From the NCBI GenBank assembly GCA_964430505.1, contig CAYSGH010000058.1, positions 1 through 28,711 on the forward strand: a DNA stretch of 28,711 nt, given 5' to 3'. Each line of letters starts with the position of its first letter. Within the stretch, counting starts at the first letter, position 1. A program made the position numbers and the translations under genes. The stretch is from UBA6176 sp032119375. GTDB taxonomy: Bacteria > Verrucomicrobiota > Verrucomicrobiia > Limisphaerales > UBA9464. The notes beneath the pieces are model-generated. The model was not told where the DNA came from. It saw nothing but the letters and a program-made list of their open reading frames with translations, and searched no databases. This document shows, in pieces, positions 1 through 7,796 of the stretch.

Positions 1-38
1 GATGCGAGGGCCCTTTCCTCGTTTTGAAATCCTCTTCG

Positions 39-57
39 ACTGCCGTTTCTAGGGTCA
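39..57 (-). repeat. 19-bp dispersed-type repeat, left copy
   Basis: Read on the minus strand this is TGACCCTAGAAACGGCAGT. It matches 28634-28652 on the plus strand at 18 of 19 positions, with the central 15 bp perfect, so the two copies face outward at opposite ends of the window. The tail of a broken reading frame begins directly beside it, at about base 57. Outward of it, bases 5-21 can form a small hairpin (CGAGG/CCTCG). CTAG is rare in this GC-rich sequence, which makes chance less likely. The identity of the repeat is unknown to me. Confidence 0.6.
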
Positions 58-101
58 TTCGCCTGCACCGGGCCATCGACGAGGTCCTCGCCTTGGCGTG
101 A
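57..101 (+). pseudogene. 3' remnant of a gene upstream of hicA (possible antitoxin)
   Basis: The frame ending in TGA at 99-101 reads as a short plausible protein C-terminus (RLHRAIDEVLALA) that starts abruptly where the repeat at 39-57 ends. No start codon or recognisable domain remains. Its stop lies one base before the TTG start of the HicA-type toxin gene, the spacing expected for a coupled toxin-antitoxin pair. By position it may be the end of a HicB-like antitoxin gene; the remaining 14 or so residues are too few to prove this. The rest of the gene is absent or lies beyond the window. Confidence 0.35.
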
Positions 102-102
102 G

Positions 103-342
103 TTGCCCCGCGACGTGGCGGCGGACGACCTCGAGAAGGTCCTCCGCCGGGCATTGGGCCATGAGGGCACCCGGCAGACGGGTTCGCATCGGCGCCTGAC
201 GAAGACCCTGAGCGGCCAACACCACCTGACCCTTCCTGCCCATGACACGCTCAAGCCGGGGACGCGCCGCGCGATTCCGGGGGAGGTTGCCGCGCACCAT
301 CGGCTTTCCCTCGAAGACCTTTTCCGAAGGCTCTTCCCCTGA
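103..342 (+). CDS. hicA: HicA/YcfA-family toxin (putative mRNA interferase), orphan
   Basis: A 79-residue protein of the usual HicA length. It has the family pattern: an N-terminal helix (about residues 6-18), then the T-G-S-H segment (residues 26-29) with the histidine that is catalytic in characterised HicA, a basic strand, then LTLPAHDTLKPGT (43-55) and a C-terminal helix ending LSLEDLFRRLF. Known HicA toxins are dsRBD-like RNases that stop translation until neutralised by HicB. The only in-frame start is TTG at 103, one base after the stop of the upstream remnant, which suggests the toxin was the second gene of its pair. No HicB gene follows in the next 190 bases. Family assignment is fairly strong; activity is unknown, and loss of the partner suggests a dead or weakened toxin. 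Confidence 0.7.
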   Translation: MPRDVAADDLEKVLRRALGHEGTRQTGSHRRLTKTLSGQHHLTLPAHDTLKPGTRRAIPGEVAAHHRLSLEDLFRRLFP

Positions 343-536
343 CCGGCACGATGGCCTTCGGAGGGAACGGGTCGTGAATCAGATCGACTGGGCTGGGCCG
401 AAACCCATGAGACGAGCGGTCTTGCTTGCTGGATCCACCCACGTCCGCGTTGGACCGGACCTGCTGGGGGGCTACCAAGGTTTCCGTTGGCATTTGTACG
501 CAGGCGTAACACTTTGGCCCACGAACGAGCGTCACC
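343..536. other. Intergenic stretch before the aldehyde dehydrogenase gene
   Basis: No reading frame here resembles a protein I recognise; overlapping frames on both strands look like GC-rich chance ORFs. It must carry the promoter of the dehydrogenase-ubiX pair. A weak candidate is TTGGCA at 487-492 followed by TAACAC at 507-512, but the 14-base spacing is too short for a standard sigma-70 promoter, so I do not call it. Confidence 0.4.
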
Positions 537-1976
537 ATGTCTGACTCCATCCCCCATATCCCCGTCCTCCGCCTCGGCCGCACCTACGACTCCCTCGAGA
601 AAATCGAGGTCAAGGACCATCGCACCGGCGAAACCATGGCGCTCGTGTCCACCGTCAACGGCGGCATCCTCAAGCGCGACCTCGCCAAGATCGGGTCCGC
701 CCGCGCCTCGCTGGCCCGGTTCACCGTCGCCGAGCTCGTCGCCATGTCGTCCAAGGCGGGCGAGCACTTCCTGAACGGCACCCTTCCCCTGGGCGACCGC
801 GGCCACACGCAATCCGCGCAGCAATACATCGAGACCCTGAGCGTCACGAGCGGCCTCCCCCATGTCATGGTGCGCCGCAACATGACGAAGATTCACTACG
901 CGCTCACCCACCTGGACGAGATCCTCAACGGCCTGTCGCGCGGGCTGGACTTCACGATCCTGGACCGCGGCTACGGCGAGCAGTTTGGAACGAAGCTCTC
1001 GTTTTGCCCGACGGCGGCCGCGCTGGGCCTGGTGATGCCCAGCAACTCGCCCGCCGTGAACTCGCTGTGGCTCCCGGCCATCGCCCTCAAGACCCCGGTC
1101 GTCATCAAGCCGGGCAAGGAGGAACCCTGGACGCCCTACCGCCTGATTCAGGCCTTCATCGCGGCCGGCGTGCCCGCCGAGGCCTTCGGCTTCTACGCCA
1201 CGGACCACGACGGGGCCGCCACCATCCTCAACACCTGCGGTCGCGCGCTGATTTTCGGGGACAAGTCCACCACCCAGCAGTACGCCAGCAACCCCGCCAT
1301 CCAAATCCATGGGCCCGGCTGGTCCAAGTTCGTCATCGGCGAGGATGCCATCGACCAATGGCCCGACTTCATCGACGTCATCGCGGGCGCGATCTCGGAC
1401 AATGGCGGGCGTTCCTGCATCAACGCCTCCGCCGTCGTCGTCCCGCGGCATGGCGCGGAGATTGCGGACGCCTTGGCCCGCAAGCTCGGGCCGGTGGGGC
1501 CGACTCGGCCCGACGACGAGAACGCCCGGCTTTCGGGGTTTGCGAACCCGAAGATGGCGGACTTCATCGACGCCCAGATTGACGAGGGGCTGAAGACGCC
1601 GGGGGCGGAGGACGTGACGGCGCGGTACCGGGGCGGGTCGCGCAAGGTGGTCTTCGAGGGCGGCACGTACATGCGTCCCACGATCGTTCGGTGCGACGAC
1701 TTCTCGCATCCGTTGGCGAACCGCGAGTTCCTGTGCCCCTACGCGAGCGTCGTGACGTGCCCGCAGCCGGAGATGCTGCACAAGATCGGCTACACGCTGG
1801 CGTGCTCCGCCATCACGAGGGACCCGGCCTTCATCCGCGAGCTGGAGGCCTTCCCCGAGATCGAGCGCCTGAACATCGGGCCCGTCTCGACCATGAAGAT
1901 CTCCTGGGACCAGCCGCACGAGGGCAACATGTTCGAGTTCCTGTGGAAGCGTCGCAGCATCGAGCGCGCGTGGTAA
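537..1976 (+). CDS. Aldehyde dehydrogenase superfamily protein lacking the usual general-base Glu
   Basis: The 479-residue length fits the NAD(P)-dependent aldehyde dehydrogenase superfamily. Visible landmarks are the MPSNSP cofactor loop (167-172), VVIKPG with the cofactor-binding lysine (K191), and GGRSCINAS with the nucleophilic cysteine C294. At the place where classical members have E-L-G-G with the general-base glutamate, this protein reads IHGPGWSK (257-264), so that glutamate is missing. Acylating (CoA-dependent) aldehyde dehydrogenases also lack it, so the enzyme may make or use an acyl thioester; this is inference. The ATG at 537 starts the conserved-looking region without an obvious strong ribosome binding site. 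The stop is one base before the ubiX start, implying co-translation and a shared pathway, possibly involving an aromatic or unsaturated acid. The substrate is unknown. Confidence 0.8.
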   Translation: MSDSIPHIPVLRLGRTYDSLEKIEVKDHRTGETMALVSTVNGGILKRDLAKIGSARASLARFTVAELVAMSSKAGEHFLNGTLPLGDRGHTQSAQQYIETLSVTSGLPHVMVRRNMTKIHYALTHLDEILNGLSRGLDFTILDRGYGEQFGTKLSFCPTAAALGLVMPSNSPAVNSLWLPAIALKTPVVIKPGKEEPWTPYRLIQAFIAAGVPAEAFGFYATDHDGAATILNTCGRALIFGDKSTTQQYASNPAIQIHGPGWSKFVIGEDAIDQWPDFIDVIAGAISDNGGRSCINASAVVVPRHGAEIADALARKLGPVGPTRPDDENARLSGFANPKMADFIDAQIDEGLKTPGAEDVTARYRGGSRKVVFEGGTYMRPTIVRCDDFSHPLANREFLCPYASVVTCPQPEMLHKIGYTLACSAITRDPAFIRELEAFPEIERLNIGPVSTMKISWDQPHEGNMFEFLWKRRSIERAW

Positions 1977-1977
1977 C

Positions 1978-2535
1978 ATGCGCATCCTCGTTGCGATCAC
2001 CGGGGCCAGCGGGTCGTTGTATGCGCAACGGCTGCTCGACCAGCTCGACCCAGACCGCCATGAGGTCCACGTGATGCTGAGCCAGTACGCGCCGCAGGTC
2101 ATCGGCGAGGAAATCCCCGGCGGCCTACGCCTTGCCCCGTGCGTCTCCACCCACGGGCATCGTTCGATGAACGTGCCCTTCGCCAGCGGCTCCAACCCGC
2201 CCGACGCCATGGTGGTGATCCCGTGCTCGATGGGGACGCTGGGGCGCATTGCGCATGGGTTGAGCTCGGACGCGATGCTGCGGTGCGCGGACGTGATGTT
2301 GAAGGAGCGGCGGAAGCTGGTATTGGTGCCGCGCGAGACGCCGTTGTCCCTGGTGCACGTGAAGAACTTCGAGCTGCTGTTGCTGGCGGGAGCGACGCTG
2401 ATCCCTGCGAACCCGTCGTACTACACGCGGCCGGGCTCGGTCCAAGACGTGGTGGACACCGTGGTCGCCCGAGTGCTGGACCATCTGGGGGTTCCGCATT
2501 CCCTCGTGGCGCGCTGGCGGGACGAGCCGGAGTAA
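1978..2535 (+). CDS. ubiX: Flavin prenyltransferase UbiX
   Basis: UbiX enzymes attach a dimethylallyl unit to FMN, giving prenylated FMN, the cofactor of UbiD-type decarboxylases. The 185-residue protein is full length and carries the family pattern end to end: the nucleotide loop GASGSLYAQRLL (9-20), VVIPCSMGTLGRIAHGLSSD near 74-93, the LKERRKLVLVPRETPLS segment, and NPSYYTRP with the tyrosines expected near the active site. It begins one base after the stop of the aldehyde dehydrogenase gene, so the two are almost certainly one transcript. No ubiD or ubiA gene is in the window, so the decarboxylase served must be encoded elsewhere. It could supply the futalosine menaquinone route or an aromatic-acid pathway. 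The family call is secure; the pathway is not. Confidence 0.9.
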   Translation: MRILVAITGASGSLYAQRLLDQLDPDRHEVHVMLSQYAPQVIGEEIPGGLRLAPCVSTHGHRSMNVPFASGSNPPDAMVVIPCSMGTLGRIAHGLSSDAMLRCADVMLKERRKLVLVPRETPLSLVHVKNFELLLLAGATLIPANPSYYTRPGSVQDVVDTVVARVLDHLGVPHSLVARWRDEPE

Positions 2536-2808
2536 GCGGGGGAGCCCCGGGACCCGGGTACGGGCGGCCGTGCGGACGGGGCAGGGCGGAATGCCGCACG
2601 CTTGGACCTGTCGCCCGCGTCGGGCCGCTCCATGGGCCAAGGTATCCTCCGGATCGGGAACCGTTTGCGAAGGTTGCGGCCTCGGGGGTTTGGGGGGCGT
2701 GGCAAAACGGGCTTGCTGTCCCCTGGAAAAAAATCTCAATCCCAAGCGTTGGAAGGACGCGGTGCGGCAATGCACTTGCTAGGGATGGATGACAGCGAAG
2801 CTCGTCGC

Positions 2809-5358
2809 ATGAAGACCTTGATAGACGGACCCGCACGTTGGGCAGGTGCCTGTGGGCGTGCCCTCATGGGCATGGCCATGGCGGCCATGGCGGTGGTGGC
2901 CCAGGACGTAAGCCCGGACATCCAGAGGCTGGACTGGACCTCGGGGAGGCCGCTGCTGTCGATCGTGCCGGTGGCCTCGGCCCAAGCCTATGACGTCTAT
3001 GCGACGACGGACCTTGGACAGGCGTTCAACCTGCTGCGGGGCGGCATGACGGGCTTCCAATGGAAGGGGTCGAACGTCTGGGCTGGCGAGAGCGGCTTCT
3101 TCCGGGTTCGGGCCCAGGTGCTTTCGGCCGAGGCGATCACGGCGGCGAACCTGTTGAACCGGGTTGGGTACGGCCCGACGCCCGATGATTTGGGGGAGGT
3201 TCGGCGCATCGGGGTGGACGCATGGATCAACCGGCAGTTGTCCCCGGAGACCATCCCGGAGGACCTGGACGTGCCGACGCCCTTCGTCGCGGGATGGCGC
3301 AAGGTGGTGGCCACGGGGACGGGGAGTTCCTCCGCGCTCTACGTTTACCTGGACGGGCCTGGCGACGTGTACGTGGACAACCTGCGGCTGGTCACGGGCA
3401 GCGCCGAGAATCCGTCGGCCGTGAACCTCATCCGCAACGGGGACTTCGAGGCGCCGCTGGGGGCGGAATGGGGTTTGGCGTCGAACGTGAACACCTCCGC
3501 CCGCAGCGCGGACTTTGTCCAGAACGGGTCGGCTGCGCTGCACCTGGTCTCCACGGAGGCGGGTTCCACCCGGTCCTCATCCCTGTACCAAGACCTCTCG
3601 ACGACGTTGTCGTCGAGCCAGGTATACACATTGTCGCTTTGGTACTACGCGGCCGACACCAACCGGGTGCTGACGGCGCGGCTGAGCGGGAGCGGGATCC
3701 TTTCGGAGGCGCGCATGGACGGGCGCACCGTCACGCCTGCGACCTACGCCGTTCCGCTGAGGGAAGGCGGATCCATCTCCCAGCTTCGGTCGTGGCATCT
3801 TGTTCGGGCGGTGCAATCCCAGCGTCAGCTCAACGAGGTGCTGCGTCAGTTCTGCGAGAACCACTTCGTCACGGAATACTCGAAGTCCGTCGATTTCTTC
3901 GATGGGCGGGGCTACCCCTCCGGGACGTCCACGCGGCCCGCCGCACAGGTGGAGTTTGACGAGAACCAGCGCTGGCAGGCGGCGCTGTTGCAGCCGGCCG
4001 TGACCTTCCAGGACCTCCTCCGCATCAGCGCCGAGAGCCCGGCCATGATCATCTACCTGGACACCGTGGGCTCGCGCGGGGCTTTCGTGAACGGACGCTA
4101 CCAGCTTGCCAACGAGAACTATGCCCGCGAGCTCTGCGAGCTGTTCTGCATGGGCGTGGACAACGGGTACGACCAGGGCGACATCGTCCAGCTCTCGCGC
4201 GTGTGGACGGGGTGGACCACCGAGCTGCGTGCCCCTGCGGACCAAGGCAACCCCTTCGCGCCGCGCAGCACGGTGTACAGGGATCCCGCCGCCACCAACA
4301 GGACCTCGGTCACCAACCTCGTGGGCAAGTGGACCCTGCGCTATAGCCCCACGCGCCACGATCCCCGCGCCAAGCACATCTTTTACCAGAAGGATGCCCT
4401 CGGGAACCCCATCACGGGAAGGCCGCGCACGGTCCCGGCGCGCTTCGGCCCGCCTTGGGCAGGGCGTTCCTACGGGCTGGCCTTCGGGACCAGCAACTAC
4501 CAGACGAACACCATCCAGGAGGGCTACCAAGTCATCGCCCACATGGCGAACCTGCCCTTCACGCAGGAGTTCATCATCGTGAAGCTCTGCCGCCTCTTCA
4601 TCCACGATGACTTCCGGACCGGCTATGACTTCACGGACACGGTCACGACGCCCGAGGAAGACCTCGTCAGGGCGGCCATGCTGGCCTGGGAAAACCCGCC
4701 CGGCGGCGGGCCGAAGGGGCAGCTCCGGCCGGTGCTCCGCGTCCTGTTCAACTCCGCGATGTTCCGGTCCACGCTGGCCAGCCAGCACAAGGTGCGCACG
4801 CCCCTGGAGTTCTCGATCGCCGCCATCCGGGCGTTTCGCGCCCAAGGCACCGATGGCATCCCCACCGCCGACTCCGATGGCGTGGGGATCCAGACGACGC
4901 TGACGCGGGCGGGCCGGATGCGGTTGTTTGACCGGGCGGAGCCGGATGGATACCCGGAGGATGCGGCGGCATGGATCAGCGCCGGGACGCTGGCGGAGCG
5001 GCTTCGATACGTGCAGGCCTTGGCCCTGCGGCCCTCGGGAACGGACGTGCGGCCCTCGGGCGAGCTGGACTCGGACACCTACGTCAACCCGGTCGCGCTC
5101 TTCCGCGCCAAGAGGCCGGCCGCCCTCACGGACGCCGGGGTGGCTGCGGACTACGTGCTGGACCTGCTGTTCCCGGCGGAGGGAGCCGCCAATCTCGCGG
5201 CCTACCGGGAGCTCGCCGTCCGCTTCCTGAACACCGCCGACAACGGTATTACCCCAAGCACCTACGCGTCGCTGGGCGTGGGCAGCGCCGCCCATGATGC
5301 CCGCGTTCGCGGGCTCGTTGCGTTCCTCATGACCACGCCGCGTTTCCAGGAGCAGTAA
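2809..5358 (+). CDS. Secreted DUF1800 protein with inserted jelly-roll (CBM4/9-like) segment
   Basis: With the ATG at 2809 the protein has 849 residues and a signal peptide (hydrophobic 15-30, cleavage near VVAQ). ATGs at 2770 and 2785 are alternatives in the same frame; GGAAGG at 2750 favours neither strongly. DUF1800 begins near residue 108 (ITAANLLNRVGYGPTPDDL), is broken at about 160-315, and resumes at LRSWHLVRAVQSQ to the end (ENYARELCELFCMGV, then the MFRSTL and LLFPAE regions). The inserted part holds WRKVVATGTG...VYVDNLRLV, like the closing strands of a jelly-roll, then NLIRNGDFEAP...YTLSLWYY, like the opening strands of another. The function of DUF1800 is not established; it is usually exported and paired with DUF1501, as here, 53 bases downstream. 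It probably acts at the cell surface on polysaccharide or another polymer, but this is inference. Confidence 0.8.
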   Translation: MKTLIDGPARWAGACGRALMGMAMAAMAVVAQDVSPDIQRLDWTSGRPLLSIVPVASAQAYDVYATTDLGQAFNLLRGGMTGFQWKGSNVWAGESGFFRVRAQVLSAEAITAANLLNRVGYGPTPDDLGEVRRIGVDAWINRQLSPETIPEDLDVPTPFVAGWRKVVATGTGSSSALYVYLDGPGDVYVDNLRLVTGSAENPSAVNLIRNGDFEAPLGAEWGLASNVNTSARSADFVQNGSAALHLVSTEAGSTRSSSLYQDLSTTLSSSQVYTLSLWYYAADTNRVLTARLSGSGILSEARMDGRTVTPATYAVPLREGGSISQLRSWHLVRAVQSQRQLNEVLRQFCENHFVTEYSKSVDFFDGRGYPSGTSTRPAAQVEFDENQRWQAALLQPAVTFQDLLRISAESPAMIIYLDTVGSRGAFVNGRYQLANENYARELCELFCMGVDNGYDQGDIVQLSRVWTGWTTELRAPADQGNPFAPRSTVYRDPAATNRTSVTNLVGKWTLRYSPTRHDPRAKHIFYQKDALGNPITGRPRTVPARFGPPWAGRSYGLAFGTSNYQTNTIQEGYQVIAHMANLPFTQEFIIVKLCRLFIHDDFRTGYDFTDTVTTPEEDLVRAAMLAWENPPGGGPKGQLRPVLRVLFNSAMFRSTLASQHKVRTPLEFSIAAIRAFRAQGTDGIPTADSDGVGIQTTLTRAGRMRLFDRAEPDGYPEDAAAWISAGTLAERLRYVQALALRPSGTDVRPSGELDSDTYVNPVALFRAKRPAALTDAGVAADYVLDLLFPAEGAANLAAYRELAVRFLNTADNGITPSTYASLGVGSAAHDARVRGLVAFLMTTPRFQEQ

Positions 5359-5411
5359 CCCGCCCGTTTCCCCCTCGCCGCCCGGAACCTTTCGCACGCC
5401 CCATACCCGCC

Positions 5412-7025
5412 ATGAACGCCCCCCAGATCCTCACGCGTCGTTCCTTCCTGGCCCGCACCTCCGCCATCGGCCTGGGGACGGCCCTGGCCACGATCACGGA
5501 CATCCCCTTCGTCATGAAGCGCGCCCTCGCCGAGGGTACGATTGGCAAGCCCGGCCCCAACGGCCGCGTGAAGAAGCTCCTCTTCATCTTCCTTCGCGGA
5601 GCCAACGACGGACTCAACGCCCTCATTCCCTACGGCGACCCCGCCTACAACACGACCCATCGGCCCACCTTGTACCTCCCACCGGACCCGGCCGCGCCAT
5701 GGTCAGCCGCCGGTCCGGCCTACTTCCCCCGGTCCGGCCCGTCGGCGGGAACCTACGCGCGTCCCGATGGCACGCCGCTCGGCGGCCTCGCCGTGGGCAA
5801 TCGCTTCGCGGGGCTCCATCCCTCCCTCAAGTTCCTCGCCCCCGTCTATAACTCCGGCGACCTCGCCCTCCTCCATCGCGTGGGCTATCCCAACCAGTCC
5901 CGTTCCCACTTCGACTCCCAGAACTACTGGGAAACCGGCGCGCCCCGTGCCGAGGCCGTGAAGGATGGCATCCTCTACCGCGCCATGGTCGAGTCCGGCG
6001 CCGCCGCCACCAACGCCCTGACCGGCGTCTCCATCCAGTCCTCCCTGCCCCTCCTGCTGCGCGGATCCAAGGCCGCCATGACCAACCTCAGCGACACCAG
6101 CCGCTACAACCTCCTCGGCGTCCCCAACTCGGCGGCGGGCAACGCCAAGGCCGACGCCTTCCTCCAGGCGGCCCTGGCCACCCACGCACCAGACCGCAAG
6201 TCCCGGGAACTCCTCGCCCTGCAATACGGCAACATGAGCAAGACCCTGCAGGTCTTCGCCTCCATCAACTTCAACCAGGAGTTCCTCGACAACGAGGCCA
6301 CCGACGGTGACGTGCCCTACAACCTGTTCCCCACGTCCAATGCCACCAACGGCGGCTATGCGGCCCGCGGCAACAACGCCGCCAAGTACGTCGTCCCCAC
6401 CTCCTCCTATGACTTCTTCCGCTCCCTTCGTGCCGCCGCCCTCGTCCTGAACAAGACCGACGCCATCGTGGCCGGCACCCAGATCGATGGATGGGACACC
6501 CATTCCACCCAAGGGGCCGCCACCGGCTCCCACGCCAACCTCCTCCGCCGCGTCGGCTGGGCCATCTACGGCCTCCGGAAGTACTTCCTCCAAAATCCCG
6601 ACCAATGCTCCTGGGATGACCTCGTCGTCGTCACCCTGTCCGAGTTCGGGCGCACCACCGTCGAGAACGACGACGCCGGCACGGACCACGCCGAGGCCTC
6701 CCTGATGCTCGTGGCCGGCGGGAACATCAAGGGAGCCACCGCCTCTCGCCCCGCCGTCTTCGGATGCAGCCCCTCCGATCCCGTCCCATGGGAAACCGGC
6801 GACACCGGCTCCATGTTCCAAACCTACAACAAGCGCTACCTCCGCCGCGCCATCGACTACCGCTCCGTCCTCGGGAAGGTCATCCGCGACCATCTGGGCG
6901 CGACCCCGTCCCAGCTCCAGCGCATCATCCCCGGCTACGCCGACGCCACCGAGGCGCTCCGCGTCGGCGGCACCCAGGCCTTCGACGGCGCGCGCATCAT
7001 GGGCGAGCCCGACCTGCTGGCGTGA
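5412..7025 (+). CDS. Tat-exported DUF1501 protein
   Basis: The 537-residue protein begins with a twin-arginine signal (TRRSFLAR at 8-15, then a weakly hydrophobic stretch to about 40), so it is probably exported folded. The mature part starts KKLLFIFLRGANDGLNALIPYGDP, typical of DUF1501, a family distantly related to alkaline-phosphatase/sulfatase-fold proteins. Further family landmarks are DGWDTHSTQGA, VVVTLSEFGRTTVEN and GTDHAEASLMLVAGG (roughly residues 360-440). These contain the Asp/His residues that would bind metal in that fold. It follows the DUF1800 gene after 53 bases on the same strand with no hairpin between, as is common for this pair in planctomycetes and verrucomicrobia. The exact reaction is unknown. 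A second DUF1501 paralogue is at 24096-25532. Confidence 0.85.
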   Translation: MNAPQILTRRSFLARTSAIGLGTALATITDIPFVMKRALAEGTIGKPGPNGRVKKLLFIFLRGANDGLNALIPYGDPAYNTTHRPTLYLPPDPAAPWSAAGPAYFPRSGPSAGTYARPDGTPLGGLAVGNRFAGLHPSLKFLAPVYNSGDLALLHRVGYPNQSRSHFDSQNYWETGAPRAEAVKDGILYRAMVESGAAATNALTGVSIQSSLPLLLRGSKAAMTNLSDTSRYNLLGVPNSAAGNAKADAFLQAALATHAPDRKSRELLALQYGNMSKTLQVFASINFNQEFLDNEATDGDVPYNLFPTSNATNGGYAARGNNAAKYVVPTSSYDFFRSLRAAALVLNKTDAIVAGTQIDGWDTHSTQGAATGSHANLLRRVGWAIYGLRKYFLQNPDQCSWDDLVVVTLSEFGRTTVENDDAGTDHAEASLMLVAGGNIKGATASRPAVFGCSPSDPVPWETGDTGSMFQTYNKRYLRRAIDYRSVLGKVIRDHLGATPSQLQRIIPGYADATEALRVGGTQAFDGARIMGEPDLLA

Positions 7026-7194
7026 GCCCGGGCCGTTCCAGGGCCGCCCTTGGTGCGCGCAGCGCGGGCAGTTGGACGCGCTGCATCAACAATGCGATGC
7101 GCGCAATGGACAATCGTGCGCGTAAATGGTGCTCCTCTCGACTTGCCGCTTGAGGGCCTCGTTCACGTTGTGCCTAGCCTCGAGCGGCACAGGA

Positions 7195-7216
7195 GCTTGC
7201 ATCCATGGATGTAAGC
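7195..7216. promoter_or_regulatory. 22-bp near-perfect palindrome upstream of the tail-collar gene
   Basis: The core CATCCATGGATG (7199-7210) is a perfect palindrome. It is extended on both sides by GCTT/AAGC with one mismatched pair (G/T), giving 22 bp of dyad symmetry centred 85 bases upstream of the next start codon. The lack of a loop favours a DNA operator for a dimeric regulator over an RNA hairpin. It sits in a 265-base gap that is less GC-rich than its surroundings. A second small hairpin, AGCCC/GGGCT, follows at 7249-7264. No regulator gene is adjacent. Confidence 0.35.
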
Positions 7217-7290
7217 TGACTTGGGTCGAGTTCAACCATCCTGGCAGGAGCCCTGCTTTGGGCTTCTCTAGATCGCTTAGAAATACCGTC

Positions 7291-7743
7291 ATGGAATCCT
7301 ACATCGGAATGATCGCCCTGTTCCCCTTCAACTTCGCGCCGCGGGGTTGGCACGCGTGCGACGGGTCGATCCTTTCCATCGCCCAAAACACCGCCCTCTT
7401 CTCCCTCTTGGGGACCACGTTCGGCGGCAATGGACAAACCACCTTCGCCCTGCCTGACCTTCGCGGGCGCTCCCCGATTGGCGTGGGCCAGTCCCCGAGC
7501 CTTGGATCCACAACTCATTTGGGTGAGGCCCATGGCGCGAACACGGTGACCCTTCCCACGAAGACCATCGCCCTCGTGCAACCCCAGAAGAAGTCGGCCT
7601 CAGCGGACGAGCCCGCCGTCGAAGAACTGCCTCCCGTCCCCACCGAAGTCACCGCCGTCAGTGGCCCCGTGTCCATCGCCAACCCCACGTTGGGTCTTCA
7701 CTGGTGCATTTGCCTCCAAGGCATCTACCCGGCCCGCGACTAG
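7291..7743 (+). CDS. Phage tail-collar domain protein (microcystin-dependent-protein-like)
   Basis: This 150-residue protein opens with the tail-collar signature: MESYIGMIALFPFNFAPRGW, then CDGSILSIAQNTALFSLLGTTFGG and a LPDLRGRSPIG segment (about residues 1-70). Proteins of this short type occur in many bacteria outside prophages, where they are thought to be phage-tail-derived fibre or collar modules; the cell-biological role is unclear. The C-terminal half is low in known motifs (ALVQPQKKSASADEPAVEEL) and ends in a short WCICLQGIYPARD strand resembling the usual FCI.L.GI.P.R family ending. The frame is open further upstream, but the family start matches the ATG at 7291. No other phage gene lies nearby, so this is not a prophage. 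It is convergent with the cytochrome-like gene across a strong hairpin. Confidence 0.85.
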   Translation: MESYIGMIALFPFNFAPRGWHACDGSILSIAQNTALFSLLGTTFGGNGQTTFALPDLRGRSPIGVGQSPSLGSTTHLGEAHGANTVTLPTKTIALVQPQKKSASADEPAVEELPPVPTEVTAVSGPVSIANPTLGLHWCICLQGIYPARD

Positions 7744-7757
7744 TTCCCCCATGAGGC

Positions 7758-7787
7758 GGGCGGCTTCGGGTGCGCCCGGGGCCGCCC
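7758..7787. terminator. Bidirectional terminator hairpin between convergent genes
   Basis: Arms 7758-7770 and 7775-7787 pair over 13 positions (GGGCGGCTTCGGG with CCCGGGGCCGCCC, two of them G-T wobble pairs on the plus strand) around a TGCG loop. It lies in the 53-base gap between the stops of the tail-collar gene and the minus-strand cytochrome-like gene. There is no long T run, only TTT at 7790-7792 on the plus side, so the intrinsic-terminator call rests on stem strength and position. Confidence 0.65.
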
Positions 7788-7796
7788 CCTTTCCCC

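Noticed and set aside
242..544. 100-codon plus-strand frame crossing the hicA end and the dehydrogenase start
   Set aside because: It overlaps two supported genes in another frame and has no recognisable sequence.
2770..2808. Longer N-terminus for the DUF1800 protein
   Set aside because: The ATGs at 2770 and 2785 are in frame, but starting there only puts polar residues before the signal peptide; kept as an alternative rather than the called start.
3577..5397. 606-codon minus-strand frame opposite the DUF1800 gene
   Set aside because: Fully covered by the plus-strand gene with recognisable domains; the antisense product is Arg/Gly/Val-rich with no motif.
5703..6893. 396-codon minus-strand frame opposite the first DUF1501 gene
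   Set aside because: Its product is almost entirely Gly, Val, Asp and Glu, a mirror of the codons in the real gene.
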